Shown: piece after piece, positions 1 through 8,802 of the stretch
Layout of the letters: each line of letters begins with the position of its first letter
How positions within the stretch are numbered: the first letter of the stretch is position 1
NCBI GenBank assembly: GCA_045648445.1
Contig: JAZRNY010000014.1
Coordinates: 8,015-72,014 of the forward strand
DNA: 64,000 nucleotides
Reading direction: 5' to 3'
DNA from: SIG607 sp045648445
Lineage (GTDB): Bacteria > Bacillota > Clostridia > Oscillospirales > Acutalibacteraceae
Translations under genes and position numbers: made by a program
The notes under the pieces: model-generated
The model's input: the letters and a program-made list of their open reading frames with translations, nothing else
What the model was told of the DNA's origin: nothing
Databases searched by the model: none

Positions 1-173
1 TTAACGATTTCATCGGCATACTGCTGTGCTGCTTCTTCATTTAAGTCAAGAAGCGCAACCTTTGCGCCTGCACGAGCAAGTACAAAAGCGAAATAACTGC
101 AAAGCACACCTCCGGCACCGGTTACAACCGCTACTTTACCATTTAAATCGGTATTAATTACGTTAGTCTTCAT
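1..173 (-). CDS. SDR-family oxidoreductase, partial (probable D-mannonate/fructuronate oxidoreductase)
   Basis: Only the first 57 residues or so are in the window; the gene runs off the left edge. The N-terminus shows a Rossmann-type dinucleotide-binding start, KVAVVTGAGG followed by LARAGAKVALLDLN, typical of short-chain dehydrogenases (TGxxxGxG-like loop, then the acidic end of the second strand). The ATG at 173 has a GGAG Shine-Dalgarno lying inside the end of uxuA, so the two genes are translationally adjacent. Its place after mannonate dehydratase suggests it interconverts fructuronate and mannonate with NAD(P), a role SDR enzymes fill in many Clostridia in place of the long-chain UxuB. 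The role rests on context; the catalytic YxxxK lies outside the window. Confidence 0.7.
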   Translation of the reverse strand, partial: MKTNVINTDLNGKVAVVTGAGGVLCSYFAFVLARAGAKVALLDLNEEAAQQYADEIV

Positions 174-176
174 TTT

Positions 177-1226
177 TTATTCTCCTTTTTCCATTGCTTC
201 AAAAAGACCGTTAATATAAGCAGCACCTAAAGCACGGTCGAAAAGTCCGTAACCCGGTTTGCCCGTTTCACCCCAAATCATTCTTCCGTGATCGGGACGA
301 ACGTAACCACTAAAGTTATTGTCGGTTAATGCTTTTACGATTTCCTTAATATCAAGAGAACCGCAAGAAGAAAGATGCGCTCTCTCTTCAAAAGAACCGT
401 CTTCCATTATTTTAACGTTTCTTATATGCATAAATGCAATTCTGTCCATTTGCGCATATTTTCTTACCATTTTAACTACGTCGTTGCTTTTTGCACAACC
501 TAAACTACCTGTGCAAAGGCAAAGAGAGTTAGCAGGGCTGTCAACTATTTTTAAAAATCTGTCAAGATTTTCTTCGTTTGTAATAATTCTTGGGAGACCA
601 AAAATTGGATATGGCGGATCATCGGGATGAATAGCCATTTTAACTCCGCATTCTTCGGCAACAGGTATAGTCTTTTTAAGGAATTTTTCAAGGTTTTTCC
701 AAAGACCTTCTTCGCCTATTTCTCCATAAGCGTTAATGAGTTCTCTTACTTCATCTTGAGTATAACTTGAATCCCAACCGGGAAGATGAATATCATCCTT
801 TAAAGGATCCAAACCTCTCATTTGGTCCCAATACATAACAAGACTTGTAGAACCGTCTTTAGCCTCTTTATCAAGTTGAGTTCTCGTCCAGTCAAAAACA
901 GGCATAAAGTTATATGTAACACACTTAACGCCATACTTTGCGCAACGACGGATATTTTCGCAATAAACCTCTAAAAGTTCATCCACGTTTCCCCTGCCGA
1001 GTTTAATATTCTCGTGAACGGGAATAGATTCAACAACATCAAAAATAAGTCCGTTTGCTTCACATTCGCTCTTGATTTTCGCAAGGCTTTCTTCAGGCCA
1101 AACTTCGCCTGGCTTTACGTCATAAACCGCCGAAACGATAGAACGCATACCCGGAATTTGAGAAATGTACTGAAGAGAGATGGGGTCACTTTCTCCGTAA
1201 TGACGGAAAGACATTTTCATATTCAT
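177..1226 (-). CDS. uxuA: Mannonate dehydratase UxuA
   Basis: 349 residues, the usual length for the shorter Firmicutes UxuA form. It dehydrates D-mannonate to 2-keto-3-deoxygluconate in cytoplasmic glucuronate catabolism. Family hallmarks seen are the N-terminal MSFRHYG segment, the YNFMPVFDWTRT block (about residues 105-116) and the metal-site motif HPDDPP (200-205) in a TIM-barrel enzyme. The ATG at 1226 has GGAGGT six bases upstream. It lies 19 bases after the AraC regulator gene and just before an SDR gene, all on the minus strand, so regulator, dehydratase and oxidoreductase probably share a transcript. The divergent transporter and GH2 enzyme supply the substrate. No irregularity seen. 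Confidence 0.96.
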   Translation of the reverse strand: MNMKMSFRHYGESDPISLQYISQIPGMRSIVSAVYDVKPGEVWPEESLAKIKSECEANGLIFDVVESIPVHENIKLGRGNVDELLEVYCENIRRCAKYGVKCVTYNFMPVFDWTRTQLDKEAKDGSTSLVMYWDQMRGLDPLKDDIHLPGWDSSYTQDEVRELINAYGEIGEEGLWKNLEKFLKKTIPVAEECGVKMAIHPDDPPYPIFGLPRIITNEENLDRFLKIVDSPANSLCLCTGSLGCAKSNDVVKMVRKYAQMDRIAFMHIRNVKIMEDGSFEERAHLSSCGSLDIKEIVKALTDNNFSGYVRPDHGRMIWGETGKPGYGLFDRALGAAYINGLFEAMEKGE

Positions 1227-1245
1227 ATTCTACCTCCAAAAAGAA

Positions 1246-2469
1246 TTATTTTTTTAACCTAAATTCATCTCTGTATTCTTTAGGTGTTTTTCCTGTTTGT
1301 TTTTTAAAAGTTTTAGAAAAATAATGCACGTCCATTATTCCGCAATGAAGCGCCACCGTTTGTATTTGCAAATGAGTGGTGCCAAGTAAATACTCTGCGT
1401 GTTTTATTCGCTTATCCCTTATATATTCAGTAAGAGTTTTCCCCGTTTCATCTTTAAAAACGGACGACAAATAACCTGCGCTCAAATTTTGCTTTTTTGA
1501 AAGTGTGCTTAATGACAGACTTGCTGAAATATCAGAGTCGATAATTGCTATTGTACGCTGAACTATAGGCGAATAATTTTTCATAGAATGTTGTCTTACA
1601 AGACGGCAATATGTTTTAAACATTTCGCTCATAAGAGGAGGTACCGCATCTTCTTTTTGAAGCATTTCTATTTTAATTGCCAGCGAAGATGATACCTTAT
1701 CTATATATATTGGATGCACACCGCCGTTTTGAGCCGCCTTACGCAACAATGTATTCATTATTATACAATAGTTTTTTATATTTCGCAAGGTGTCATTGGT
1801 ACGTTTTTTTAATAAATTATAATTAAATTTACCAACAAAATAGTCAAGTTTATTTATTTGACCCAACGAAACGGCCTGCATCATTTCGTTTTCGTATTTA
1901 TATCTTTTTTCCATAGCCTCCATATCAAAAAGCAGGTTGTTTTGTTCGTATTCGTCTGCCTTGCTTATAGGAGATATCATAGATAATTTTTCTTTTTGAA
2001 TGTCCAAAACCGCGAATTCTTTTTTACGCCAAATTTTTTCACAAAAAACGGTCACCATTGCAAGTAGCGGATTGTTTTCGTCAATTACCGTAATATTGGA
2101 GTAAAATTCACTGAATACCCTGTGTAAAGACGGCGCTATTCCGTTTTTTTCGGCAATTTCCATAACCTGTCGGGAACCGAGCATAGTATCGGTAAAAGGA
2201 CCTATAACCAAAATAAGATTTTCATCGTTTTCGGGAAGCAACATATAAATATAATTAAATTCGTAAGAATCGGTAGTTTTATAAAGGGTTTCGGGTTGTA
2301 CCGTACCAATAAATTTTTCTATGGTTATATCATCTGATATATTGAACATAGGTAAAAAAGACGTATCGAAAAGTTTAGAAAGTTTATCGTTTGCCGATAA
2401 AATATTAATGCTGACGAAGTTCTTTTTAAACACTTCGCGCAAAAAATTCAATTCGTTTATATAAAACAT
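1246..2469 (-). CDS. AraC-family transcriptional regulator of the hexuronide locus
   Basis: 407 residues. The last hundred or so form an AraC/XylS DNA-binding domain with two helix-turn-helix units, LSTLSKKQNLSAGYLSSVFK and VALHCGIMDVHYFSKTFKKQ, ending in the usual TGKTPKEYR. The first 300 residues are an unassigned ligand or dimerisation region with no transmembrane segment. The ATG at 2469 has GGAG eight bases upstream. It sits between uxuA (same strand) and a divergently transcribed GPH transporter, so it most likely controls both directions in response to a hexuronide or pathway intermediate. The effector is not deducible from sequence. Confidence 0.88.
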   Translation of the reverse strand: MFYINELNFLREVFKKNFVSINILSANDKLSKLFDTSFLPMFNISDDITIEKFIGTVQPETLYKTTDSYEFNYIYMLLPENDENLILVIGPFTDTMLGSRQVMEIAEKNGIAPSLHRVFSEFYSNITVIDENNPLLAMVTVFCEKIWRKKEFAVLDIQKEKLSMISPISKADEYEQNNLLFDMEAMEKRYKYENEMMQAVSLGQINKLDYFVGKFNYNLLKKRTNDTLRNIKNYCIIMNTLLRKAAQNGGVHPIYIDKVSSSLAIKIEMLQKEDAVPPLMSEMFKTYCRLVRQHSMKNYSPIVQRTIAIIDSDISASLSLSTLSKKQNLSAGYLSSVFKDETGKTLTEYIRDKRIKHAEYLLGTTHLQIQTVALHCGIMDVHYFSKTFKKQTGKTPKEYRDEFRLKK

Positions 2470-2500
2470 TAAACATTCTCCAACATTTCACTTACTCTAG

Positions 2501-2528
2501 ATAGTATTTTATCATAATTTTTGTGCAA
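2501..2528 (-). promoter_or_regulatory. Putative sigma-A promoter for AraC-uxuA-SDR
   Basis: On the minus strand, TTGCAC (2523-2528) and TACTAT (2501-2506) are separated by 16 bases, about 30 bases before the AraC start. The match is moderate; an AraC-dependent promoter need not be perfect. Confidence 0.45.
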
Positions 2529-2659
2529 ATACAACACCTTTTAAGTCGATAATATTAAAATAATACAAATTTACATAAAAATTTTACTCACGTTTGAATA
2601 CAATATATTTTATACTTAATTTAGCGCATAATCCACTATTTTTGAAAAGAGGTAATAAT

Positions 2660-4063
2660 ATGGCAAAATCAGTAAAACCGGATGCCAACGGACATAGAAA
2701 GTTCGGCATTCGCGACAGCATTGCTTATGCTGCAGGTGACTTAGGCTGTAACATGAGCTTTGCATTAAAATCCACCATGTCTATTTTCTGGACACAGTTT
2801 ATGGGAATGGACCTTTGGTACGCACTTCTTCTTATTGTGGTTCAGGTATGGGACGCTATCAATGATCCCCTTATCGGTTCTATTATCGACTCGGACAAAC
2901 ACAAATACAAACGCAACAAATTCCTTACTTACATATGGGCCGGTTCTATAGGTCTTATTGTAGGCGGTGCTTGTTGCTTCCTTCCCTTCCCCGGTGCTCC
3001 CACTTGGGCAAAGGCAATTATCTTTATTGCAGGTTACGTAGTTTGGGATGCTTTCTACACCGTTGCTAACGTTCCTTACGGTTCACTTCTTTCCCTTATT
3101 TCCAACGACGTAAAAGACAGAGCATCTCTTTCCGCTTGGAGAAGCGTTGGTTCTATTTTCGGCAATATGCTTCCTATGGTTATTCTTCCTTTCATTATTT
3201 ACGATAAAGATAACAATCTTATCGGTGAAAGAGTATTTATTGCTGCTCTTATAATGGGCGCGTTAGGTTTCATTTGCTTCCAATTTATGATTAAAAACAC
3301 CGAAATCCGTGTTGATACCGAAGTTGAACTAAGCGAAGAAGCGCCTAAATTCAACGTATTTAAAGCATTTGTTAACTTTGTTAAAAACCGTCCCGCAGTT
3401 GGCGCTACCATTGCTGCTATGGGTATGTTTATCGGTATGCAGGGCGCTGCTACCGCTGTAACGGTTATATTCCAGTCATACTATAAAAACGTTCAGATTT
3501 CCGGTGTAGTTCAACTTTTTGCAATGATACCAATCGTAGTATTCACTCCTCTTGCGCGTAACGCCGTTGCTAAATTCGGTAAAAAAGAACTTGCAACCTT
3601 CGGTTCTATAGTTTCTTTGGTAGCAGGTTTGGGACTTTTCGTTGTTATGCCCCAAAACACAAATCTCGACCTTGTTATATATATTGTATGTCAGTTAATA
3701 TTCTCCCTCGGTCTTGGTATTTACTCTACTGTTTCTTGGGCTATGATGGGCGACGCTATCGACTACAATGAATGGAAAACAGGCAAACGTGAAGAAGGTA
3801 CCGTATATTCACTTCATTCCTTCTTCAGAAAACTCGCTCAAGGCATTGGTCCTTCTTTGGTACTTATAGTAATGGTAGCCTTAGGTTACGTTGGCGAAAA
3901 CGAAGGCAACCAACTTTGGGATGTTGCCGTAAATATGCGTTACGTAGTTGCATGTACCTATATGTTATCGGCAGTACTACAGTTTATCGGTCTTGGTCTT
4001 GTTTACAATCTTGATAAAAAGACTTTGGCAAAAATGAATAAAGACCTTGGACGCGACCAATAA
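2660..4063 (+). CDS. GPH-family (glycoside-pentoside-hexuronide) sodium/proton:sugar symporter
   Basis: 467 residues, polytopic, 12 predicted membrane segments. GPH/MelB signs include the N-terminal GIRDSIAYAAGDLGCNMSF, a DAINDPLIGSIIDSD loop after the second segment, and YDKDNN/DAIDYNEWKTGKREEGTV in the second half. It should import a glycoside or glucuronide. The start is placed at ATG 2660, which has AAGAGGT seven bases upstream; a longer frame from 2594 adds 22 residues but lacks a ribosome site. It is followed 25 bases later by the GH2 gene, and is divergent from the AraC-uxuA group, matching uptake of a hexuronide for cytoplasmic cleavage. Confidence 0.92.
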   Translation: MAKSVKPDANGHRKFGIRDSIAYAAGDLGCNMSFALKSTMSIFWTQFMGMDLWYALLLIVVQVWDAINDPLIGSIIDSDKHKYKRNKFLTYIWAGSIGLIVGGACCFLPFPGAPTWAKAIIFIAGYVVWDAFYTVANVPYGSLLSLISNDVKDRASLSAWRSVGSIFGNMLPMVILPFIIYDKDNNLIGERVFIAALIMGALGFICFQFMIKNTEIRVDTEVELSEEAPKFNVFKAFVNFVKNRPAVGATIAAMGMFIGMQGAATAVTVIFQSYYKNVQISGVVQLFAMIPIVVFTPLARNAVAKFGKKELATFGSIVSLVAGLGLFVVMPQNTNLDLVIYIVCQLIFSLGLGIYSTVSWAMMGDAIDYNEWKTGKREEGTVYSLHSFFRKLAQGIGPSLVLIVMVALGYVGENEGNQLWDVAVNMRYVVACTYMLSAVLQFIGLGLVYNLDKKTLAKMNKDLGRDQ

Positions 4064-4088
4064 ATCGGTTTAATTTTAGGAGAAAAAT

Positions 4089-6347
4089 ATGAGACAAATT
4101 ATCAATTTTAACGCTGCATGGGCTTTTAGCAAAACCATCAACGAAGTTCCCACCGTTATTGACAAAAGTTTTGAAAGCGTAAACCTTCCTCATTGCTTTA
4201 ACGCTATTGACGGACAGGACGGCGGAAACGATTATTATCGCGGTATAGCATATTACGCTAAAAACTTTAATAAATCTGATATTCCCGTTGCTGATAAATA
4301 TTTTATCGAAATTAAAGGCGCCAACTCTTCGGCAGACGTTTATTTGAACGGCAAAAAACTTTGCCATCACGATGGCGGTTATTCAACCTTTAGAGCGAAT
4401 TTAAACGATGCTTTAAACGAAGAAAACCTTTTGGTTGTTGCAGTTGACAACTCATCTAACGACAAGGTTTATCCTCAGATGGCTGACTTTACTTTCTATG
4501 GCGGTTTATATCGCGACGTTAATATTATCTGCACCAACGCTTCGCATTTTGACCTTGAATATTTTGGTTCAAACGGAATTAAAGTTACCCCCGAAATAGA
4601 CGGTGAAAACGCAAAGGTAGAGGTAAAGGTTTATTTAAATAACAAAAAAGAAAATCAAAAGATACGCTACTCTATATTTGATAAAGAAGGCAACCTCATT
4701 TCAGAATCCGAAACGACTGAAGAAAGCGCTTTATTTAATATTGAAAAGGTTCATCTTTGGAATGGTAAAAAAGATCCTTATCTTTACAGTGCCAAGGCAG
4801 AACTTATTGAAGATCAAAACGTAATTGATAACGTTAGCGCACGTTTCGGCTGCCGTTCCTTTAAAATCGACCCTGAAAACGGATTTATTTTAAACGGACA
4901 GGAATATCCTTTAAGAGGTGTTTCAAGACATCAGGACAGATGGGGCGTTGGTAATGCACTTTTACCTGAGCACCACAAAGAAGATATTGAACTGATTTGT
5001 GAAGTAGGCGCTACCACCATTCGTCTTGCACACTATCAGCACGACCAATATTTCTATGATTTATGTGACGAAAAAGGTCTTGTAATATGGGCTGAAATCC
5101 CCTATATATCAAAGCATATGAAAGACGGCAGAGAAAACACCATTTCTCAAATGAAAGAACTTATAGTTCAAAACTACAACCATCCGTCTATTGTGGTATG
5201 GGGACTTTCAAACGAAATCGGTATTGGCGGTTCTGACGAAGATTTACTTGATAACCACAGAGTTCTTAACGATCTTTGTCACCTTATGGACAAAACCCGT
5301 CTTACCACTATTGCCGCAGTTTCTATGTGCAAAATGGATGACCCGTATTTGCAGATTTCCGACGTTGTTTCCTATAACCATTATTTTGGTTGGTACGGTG
5401 GCGACACTACAATGAACGGTCCTTGGTTTGATAAATTCCACGCTATGCATCCTAATATTCCTATCGGTTGTTCCGAATACGGTTGTGAAGCGCTTAACTG
5501 GCACACTTCCGACCCACGACAGGGCGACTATACCGAAGAATATCAGGCATATTATCACGAAGAACTCATTAAACAGTTCTTTAGCCGTAAATATTTATGG
5601 GCAACCCACGTTTGGAATATGTTTGACTTCGGCGCCGATGCCCGTAACGAAGGCGGCGAAAACGGTCAAAACCACAAAGGTCTTGTAACCATTGACAGAA
5701 AATACAAGAAAGATGCTTTTTATGCTTATAAAGCATGGCTTTCCGATGAACCTTTCGTTCATCTTTGTTCTAAACGTTACATTGACAGAGTTGAAGACGT
5801 TACAAAGGTAACCGTTTATTCTAATCAGCCTGAAGTTGAATTATTTGCAAACGGTGTATCTGTAGGCAAAAAGACTGCCGAAGACCACTTCTTCTATTTT
5901 GAAGTTGAAAACAAAGGCGAAACAACCCTTACTGCCGTTGCTGGTGAATATAAGGACGAAAGTAAAATTCGCAAGGTTGATACCTTTAATGAAGAATACA
6001 GACTTGTTGAAAAAGGCGCAGTTCTTAACTGGTTTGACGTTAACTGTCCCGAAGGCCGTTTATCACTTAACGATAAAATGAGCGACGTATTGGCCACTAT
6101 GCGCGGAAAACTTCTTTTCTTATCTCTTGTTAAAAAATTAATGGGAGGCAAAAAGAAAAAAGGCGGTATGAAGGCTGCCGGATTTGAAGTAGGCCCCGAA
6201 ATGATGGCTATGATGGGCGGATTTACAGTGCTTAGACTCTTCACCCTTATGGGCGGTATGATGGACATTAAGTTCACTAAAGAAGAACTTTTAGCGCTTA
6301 ACAAAAAATTGAACCGCATTAAAAAGCCAAAGGCTAAAAAACAGTAA
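4089..6347 (+). CDS. GH2 glycosidase, probable beta-glucuronidase, with Met/Lys-rich C-terminal tail
   Basis: 752 residues with no signal peptide, so cytoplasmic. The order is a sugar-binding jelly roll (about 1-165), an Ig-like domain (to about 265), a TIM barrel (about 270-560) and a C-terminal part. The acid/base is E376 in SNEIG and the nucleophile E463 in SEYGCEA. An N-x-K triplet (NHK, 528-530) follows the WNMFDF strand, where gut beta-glucuronidases place the Asn and Lys that bind the glucuronate carboxylate. Together with uxuA, the SDR and a GPH transporter this favours a beta-glucuronidase; a galactosidase is the main alternative, since related GH2 enzymes also carry N-x-K. Residues from about 637 form an odd tail rich in Gly, Met and Lys that ends in KKPKAKKQ. 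ATG has GGAG six bases upstream. Confidence 0.85.
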   Translation: MRQIINFNAAWAFSKTINEVPTVIDKSFESVNLPHCFNAIDGQDGGNDYYRGIAYYAKNFNKSDIPVADKYFIEIKGANSSADVYLNGKKLCHHDGGYSTFRANLNDALNEENLLVVAVDNSSNDKVYPQMADFTFYGGLYRDVNIICTNASHFDLEYFGSNGIKVTPEIDGENAKVEVKVYLNNKKENQKIRYSIFDKEGNLISESETTEESALFNIEKVHLWNGKKDPYLYSAKAELIEDQNVIDNVSARFGCRSFKIDPENGFILNGQEYPLRGVSRHQDRWGVGNALLPEHHKEDIELICEVGATTIRLAHYQHDQYFYDLCDEKGLVIWAEIPYISKHMKDGRENTISQMKELIVQNYNHPSIVVWGLSNEIGIGGSDEDLLDNHRVLNDLCHLMDKTRLTTIAAVSMCKMDDPYLQISDVVSYNHYFGWYGGDTTMNGPWFDKFHAMHPNIPIGCSEYGCEALNWHTSDPRQGDYTEEYQAYYHEELIKQFFSRKYLWATHVWNMFDFGADARNEGGENGQNHKGLVTIDRKYKKDAFYAYKAWLSDEPFVHLCSKRYIDRVEDVTKVTVYSNQPEVELFANGVSVGKKTAEDHFFYFEVENKGETTLTAVAGEYKDESKIRKVDTFNEEYRLVEKGAVLNWFDVNCPEGRLSLNDKMSDVLATMRGKLLFLSLVKKLMGGKKKKGGMKAAGFEVGPEMMAMMGGFTVLRLFTLMGGMMDIKFTKEELLALNKKLNRIKKPKAKKQ

Positions 6348-6360
6348 ATAACAATAAAAA

Positions 6361-6390
6361 AAGAAGTTCAGGAATTTTCCTGAACTTCTT
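6361..6390. terminator. Bidirectional terminator between GH2 gene and capsule operon
   Basis: A perfect 13-bp stem (6361-6373 with 6378-6390, arms begin aagaagttcagg) and a 4-base loop, flanked by A-run on the left and T-run on the right. It can stop both the rightward GH2 transcript and the leftward polysaccharide operon. Confidence 0.93.
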
Positions 6391-6403
6391 TTTTTACTTA
6401 TTT

Positions 6404-7570
6404 TTAATCTTCTTTTCTCCATACCATTTTATTAACAATACCGGTATAGGACTGAATAATTTTTACAACCTTAGTTGATACGTTTTCTTCCACGTAATCG
6501 GGAACGGGAATACCAAAGTCACCGTTTTTATTCATTTCCACTGCAGTTTCTACAGCGTTTAATAGGTTCTTTTCATCAATACCTGCTATAAAGAAGCAAG
6601 CCTTATCAAGAGCCTCGGGACGTTCGGTAGAAGTACGGATACAAATTGCGGGGAACGGTTTTCCAACACTTGTAAAGAAGGAACTTTCTTCAGGAAGTGT
6701 ACCGCTATCCGATACTACAGCAAAAGCGTTCATTTGCAAGCAATTATAATCATGGAAACCTAACGGTTCATGCTGAATAACACGGCGGTCAAGTTTAAAT
6801 CCACTTTGTTCTAAACGCTTTTTACTTCTGGGATGACAAGAATAAAGTATAGGCATATCGTATTTTTCGGCAAGTTTATTTATCGCACCAAAAAGGGATA
6901 AAAAGTTCTTTTCGGTATCAATATTTTCTTCTCTGTGTGCAGAAAGAAGAATGTATTTGCCTTTAGTAAGTCCTAAACGAGAGTGAATATCACTTTTTTC
7001 AATATTGCTTAAATTATTATGAAGCACCTCTGCCATCGGAGAACCTGTAACGTAGGTGCGCTCTTTAGGAAGCCCGCAATCGGCAAGATAACGACGGGCA
7101 TGTTCGCTGTATGCAAGATTAACGTCAGAAATGATATCAACAATTCTTCTGTTGGTTTCTTCGGGCAAACATTCATCCTTACATCTATTGCCTGCTTCCA
7201 TATGGAAAATAGGAATATGTAAACGCTTTGCGCCGATTACAGAAAGACAGGAGTTAGTATCGCCAAGCACCAATACGGCATCAGGTTTAACCTCAACCAT
7301 TAACTGATAAGATTTAGCAATAATATTGCCCATAGTTTCGCCAAGGTCGTTGCCTACTGCTTCCATATAAACGTCGGGGTCACTGAGACCTAAATCTTTA
7401 AAGAAAACTCCGTTTAAGTTATAGTCATAGTTCTGACCCGTATGAGCAAGTAAAGTGTCAAAGTACTTTCTGCATTTATTTATAACCGCCGCAAGACGTA
7501 TGATTTCGGGACGAGTGCCTACGATTATAAGCAACTTTAATTTTCCGTTGTTTTTAAATCCTTTATTCAT
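6404..7570 (-). CDS. capG: Non-hydrolysing UDP-HexNAc 2-epimerase, CapG/FnlC type
   Basis: 388 residues, GT-B fold. It shows the family motifs VGTRPEI at the N-terminus, HTGQNYD, HMEAGNRC then ETNRRIVD, SAHREENID, and SDSGTLPEES. In UDP-L-FucNAc synthesis the CapG/FnlC enzyme epimerises C2 of UDP-N-acetyl-L-pneumosamine; the presence of CapE- and CapF-type genes in the same operon supports this over the generic UDP-ManNAc role. ATG 7570 is preferred because GAGGTG lies seven bases upstream; an in-frame ATG at 7576 is too close. It overlaps the preceding gene by eight bases and is the last gene before the terminator. Confidence 0.88.
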   Translation of the reverse strand: MNKGFKNNGKLKLLIIVGTRPEIIRLAAVINKCRKYFDTLLAHTGQNYDYNLNGVFFKDLGLSDPDVYMEAVGNDLGETMGNIIAKSYQLMVEVKPDAVLVLGDTNSCLSVIGAKRLHIPIFHMEAGNRCKDECLPEETNRRIVDIISDVNLAYSEHARRYLADCGLPKERTYVTGSPMAEVLHNNLSNIEKSDIHSRLGLTKGKYILLSAHREENIDTEKNFLSLFGAINKLAEKYDMPILYSCHPRSKKRLEQSGFKLDRRVIQHEPLGFHDYNCLQMNAFAVVSDSGTLPEESSFFTSVGKPFPAICIRTSTERPEALDKACFFIAGIDEKNLLNAVETAVEMNKNGDFGIPVPDYVEENVSTKVVKIIQSYTGIVNKMVWRKED

Positions 7571-8771
7571 TATCATTCACCTCAAAAATATGTAACTGAT
7601 TATATAATGATTTTCTTTTCTCTGCAAGCGGTACAGCTTTAAAAATGGACGTTCTTTTACCTGCACACCTTAAAACTCCGTATCGCAAAATACGGTAAAT
7701 ATTCACAAAAGGAAGGCATATTTTATATTTTTTAGTGATGGGGAAAAGCTCGTAAGAGGTCGCAACAAGCGTGCTGTTCATATAGTAAAGCTTACTTTTT
7801 TTAGTACCGTCTTTTCCGCGGTTACTAATCATCATTCCGCTTTTTCCTCTTCTAACATCCTTTTTACCAAAATTACCGCCACTGAAGATATCTTCCAAAA
7901 GTTCGGATAAAAGTTTTTCGTCGGCTCTACTCATCCATTCGGGACAGTGTATCCCAAAATATTTAACGCAAAGCGCTGTAAACACATTCGCAAATTCGAA
8001 AAGACCAATTTTCTTGAGCAAAGGAATAACCTTTTCTGTCCAGAAAGGCTTATCGTATGTTTTGTGCACAAAGCAAGCCCAATCCATCAAATGACGAAGT
8101 CCTATACCCTCGCCGAGTAAATGATGTTGCATATGAAGCAACAAAATAACCGCGTGATGATGAGGTGCAGGACAAGAAAACGTTTCGCCCAAATGCACTT
8201 TAACGTCTGCATTCTTCAGCGAATCGGCCATATACTGCCGTATTATTTCGCACTTTTCGCCATTAGGAATACCTGAAATTTCAAAGTGCATTTCAAGATG
8301 CGCTTTAGGTTTTTTAAACACAATATGGCATATATGGTATTCAAGAGAAGCTTCGTAACCGTTTTGTTTTAAAACTTCTTTTATTTCATTCTTTTTATCA
8401 GGTTCAATAAGGAAGTCAACGTCACCAAGGGTTCTTAACTCGGCATTTTCATAATAAGCGGCAGAGGAAAGTCCCTTTAATATAATGTAGGAATAATTTT
8501 CCTTTGACAGTATTTTGATGAGTTCCTTTTGGCTTTTTTCAACCAAGGAGTTTAAAGCCATTGAACCATAGGTATGATTAAACCACGAGGTATAAATATC
8601 TTTTGGTATTTTTTCTTTCAAAGCGGTGGCGGCATCAAAGGCAACTATGGAAACGGTCTGCGCTATCGCTTCTTTTATTAAATCCATCCAATCAATTTCT
8701 TCGTATTCTATCTTTTCACCCGTAATACTGTGAGCCAAAAGATTCATAAGAAGTTTTTGTTCCTTTGTCAT
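7563..8771 (-). CDS. Nucleotidyltransferase-fold protein (PF14907-like), capsule operon
   Basis: 402 residues. The N-terminal half carries the signature of the putative nucleotidyltransferase family PF14907: LKG (98-100), then LRTLGDVDFLI with D117 and D119 as likely metal ligands, then a strand EMHFEIS. The rest is helical, with HHHAVILLLHMQHH and LRHLMDWACFVH. The transferred group and acceptor are unknown for this family. The start at 8771 has GGAGGT six bases upstream; the open frame extends seven codons further without a better site. It lies between capF and capG, and a paralogue (9973-11130) precedes capF, so a role in modifying the FucNAc polymer or its lipid precursor is plausible but unproven. 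Confidence 0.75.
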   Translation of the reverse strand: MTKEQKLLMNLLAHSITGEKIEYEEIDWMDLIKEAIAQTVSIVAFDAATALKEKIPKDIYTSWFNHTYGSMALNSLVEKSQKELIKILSKENYSYIILKGLSSAAYYENAELRTLGDVDFLIEPDKKNEIKEVLKQNGYEASLEYHICHIVFKKPKAHLEMHFEISGIPNGEKCEIIRQYMADSLKNADVKVHLGETFSCPAPHHHAVILLLHMQHHLLGEGIGLRHLMDWACFVHKTYDKPFWTEKVIPLLKKIGLFEFANVFTALCVKYFGIHCPEWMSRADEKLLSELLEDIFSGGNFGKKDVRRGKSGMMISNRGKDGTKKSKLYYMNSTLVATSYELFPITKKYKICLPFVNIYRILRYGVLRCAGKRTSIFKAVPLAEKRKSLYNQLHIFEVNDNE

Positions 8772-8802
8772 ATTGCCACCTCCTTTAAACAAATAATTAT
8801 AT

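Noticed and set aside
2594..2659. 22-codon upstream extension of the GPH transporter
   Set aside because: ATG 2660 has a good ribosome site and matches the usual family N-terminus; the extension does not.
5894..6319. 141-codon minus-strand frame opposite the GH2 tail
   Set aside because: Considered because the GH2 tail is odd, but the plus frame is continuous with the catalytic domain and the minus frame has no start signal.
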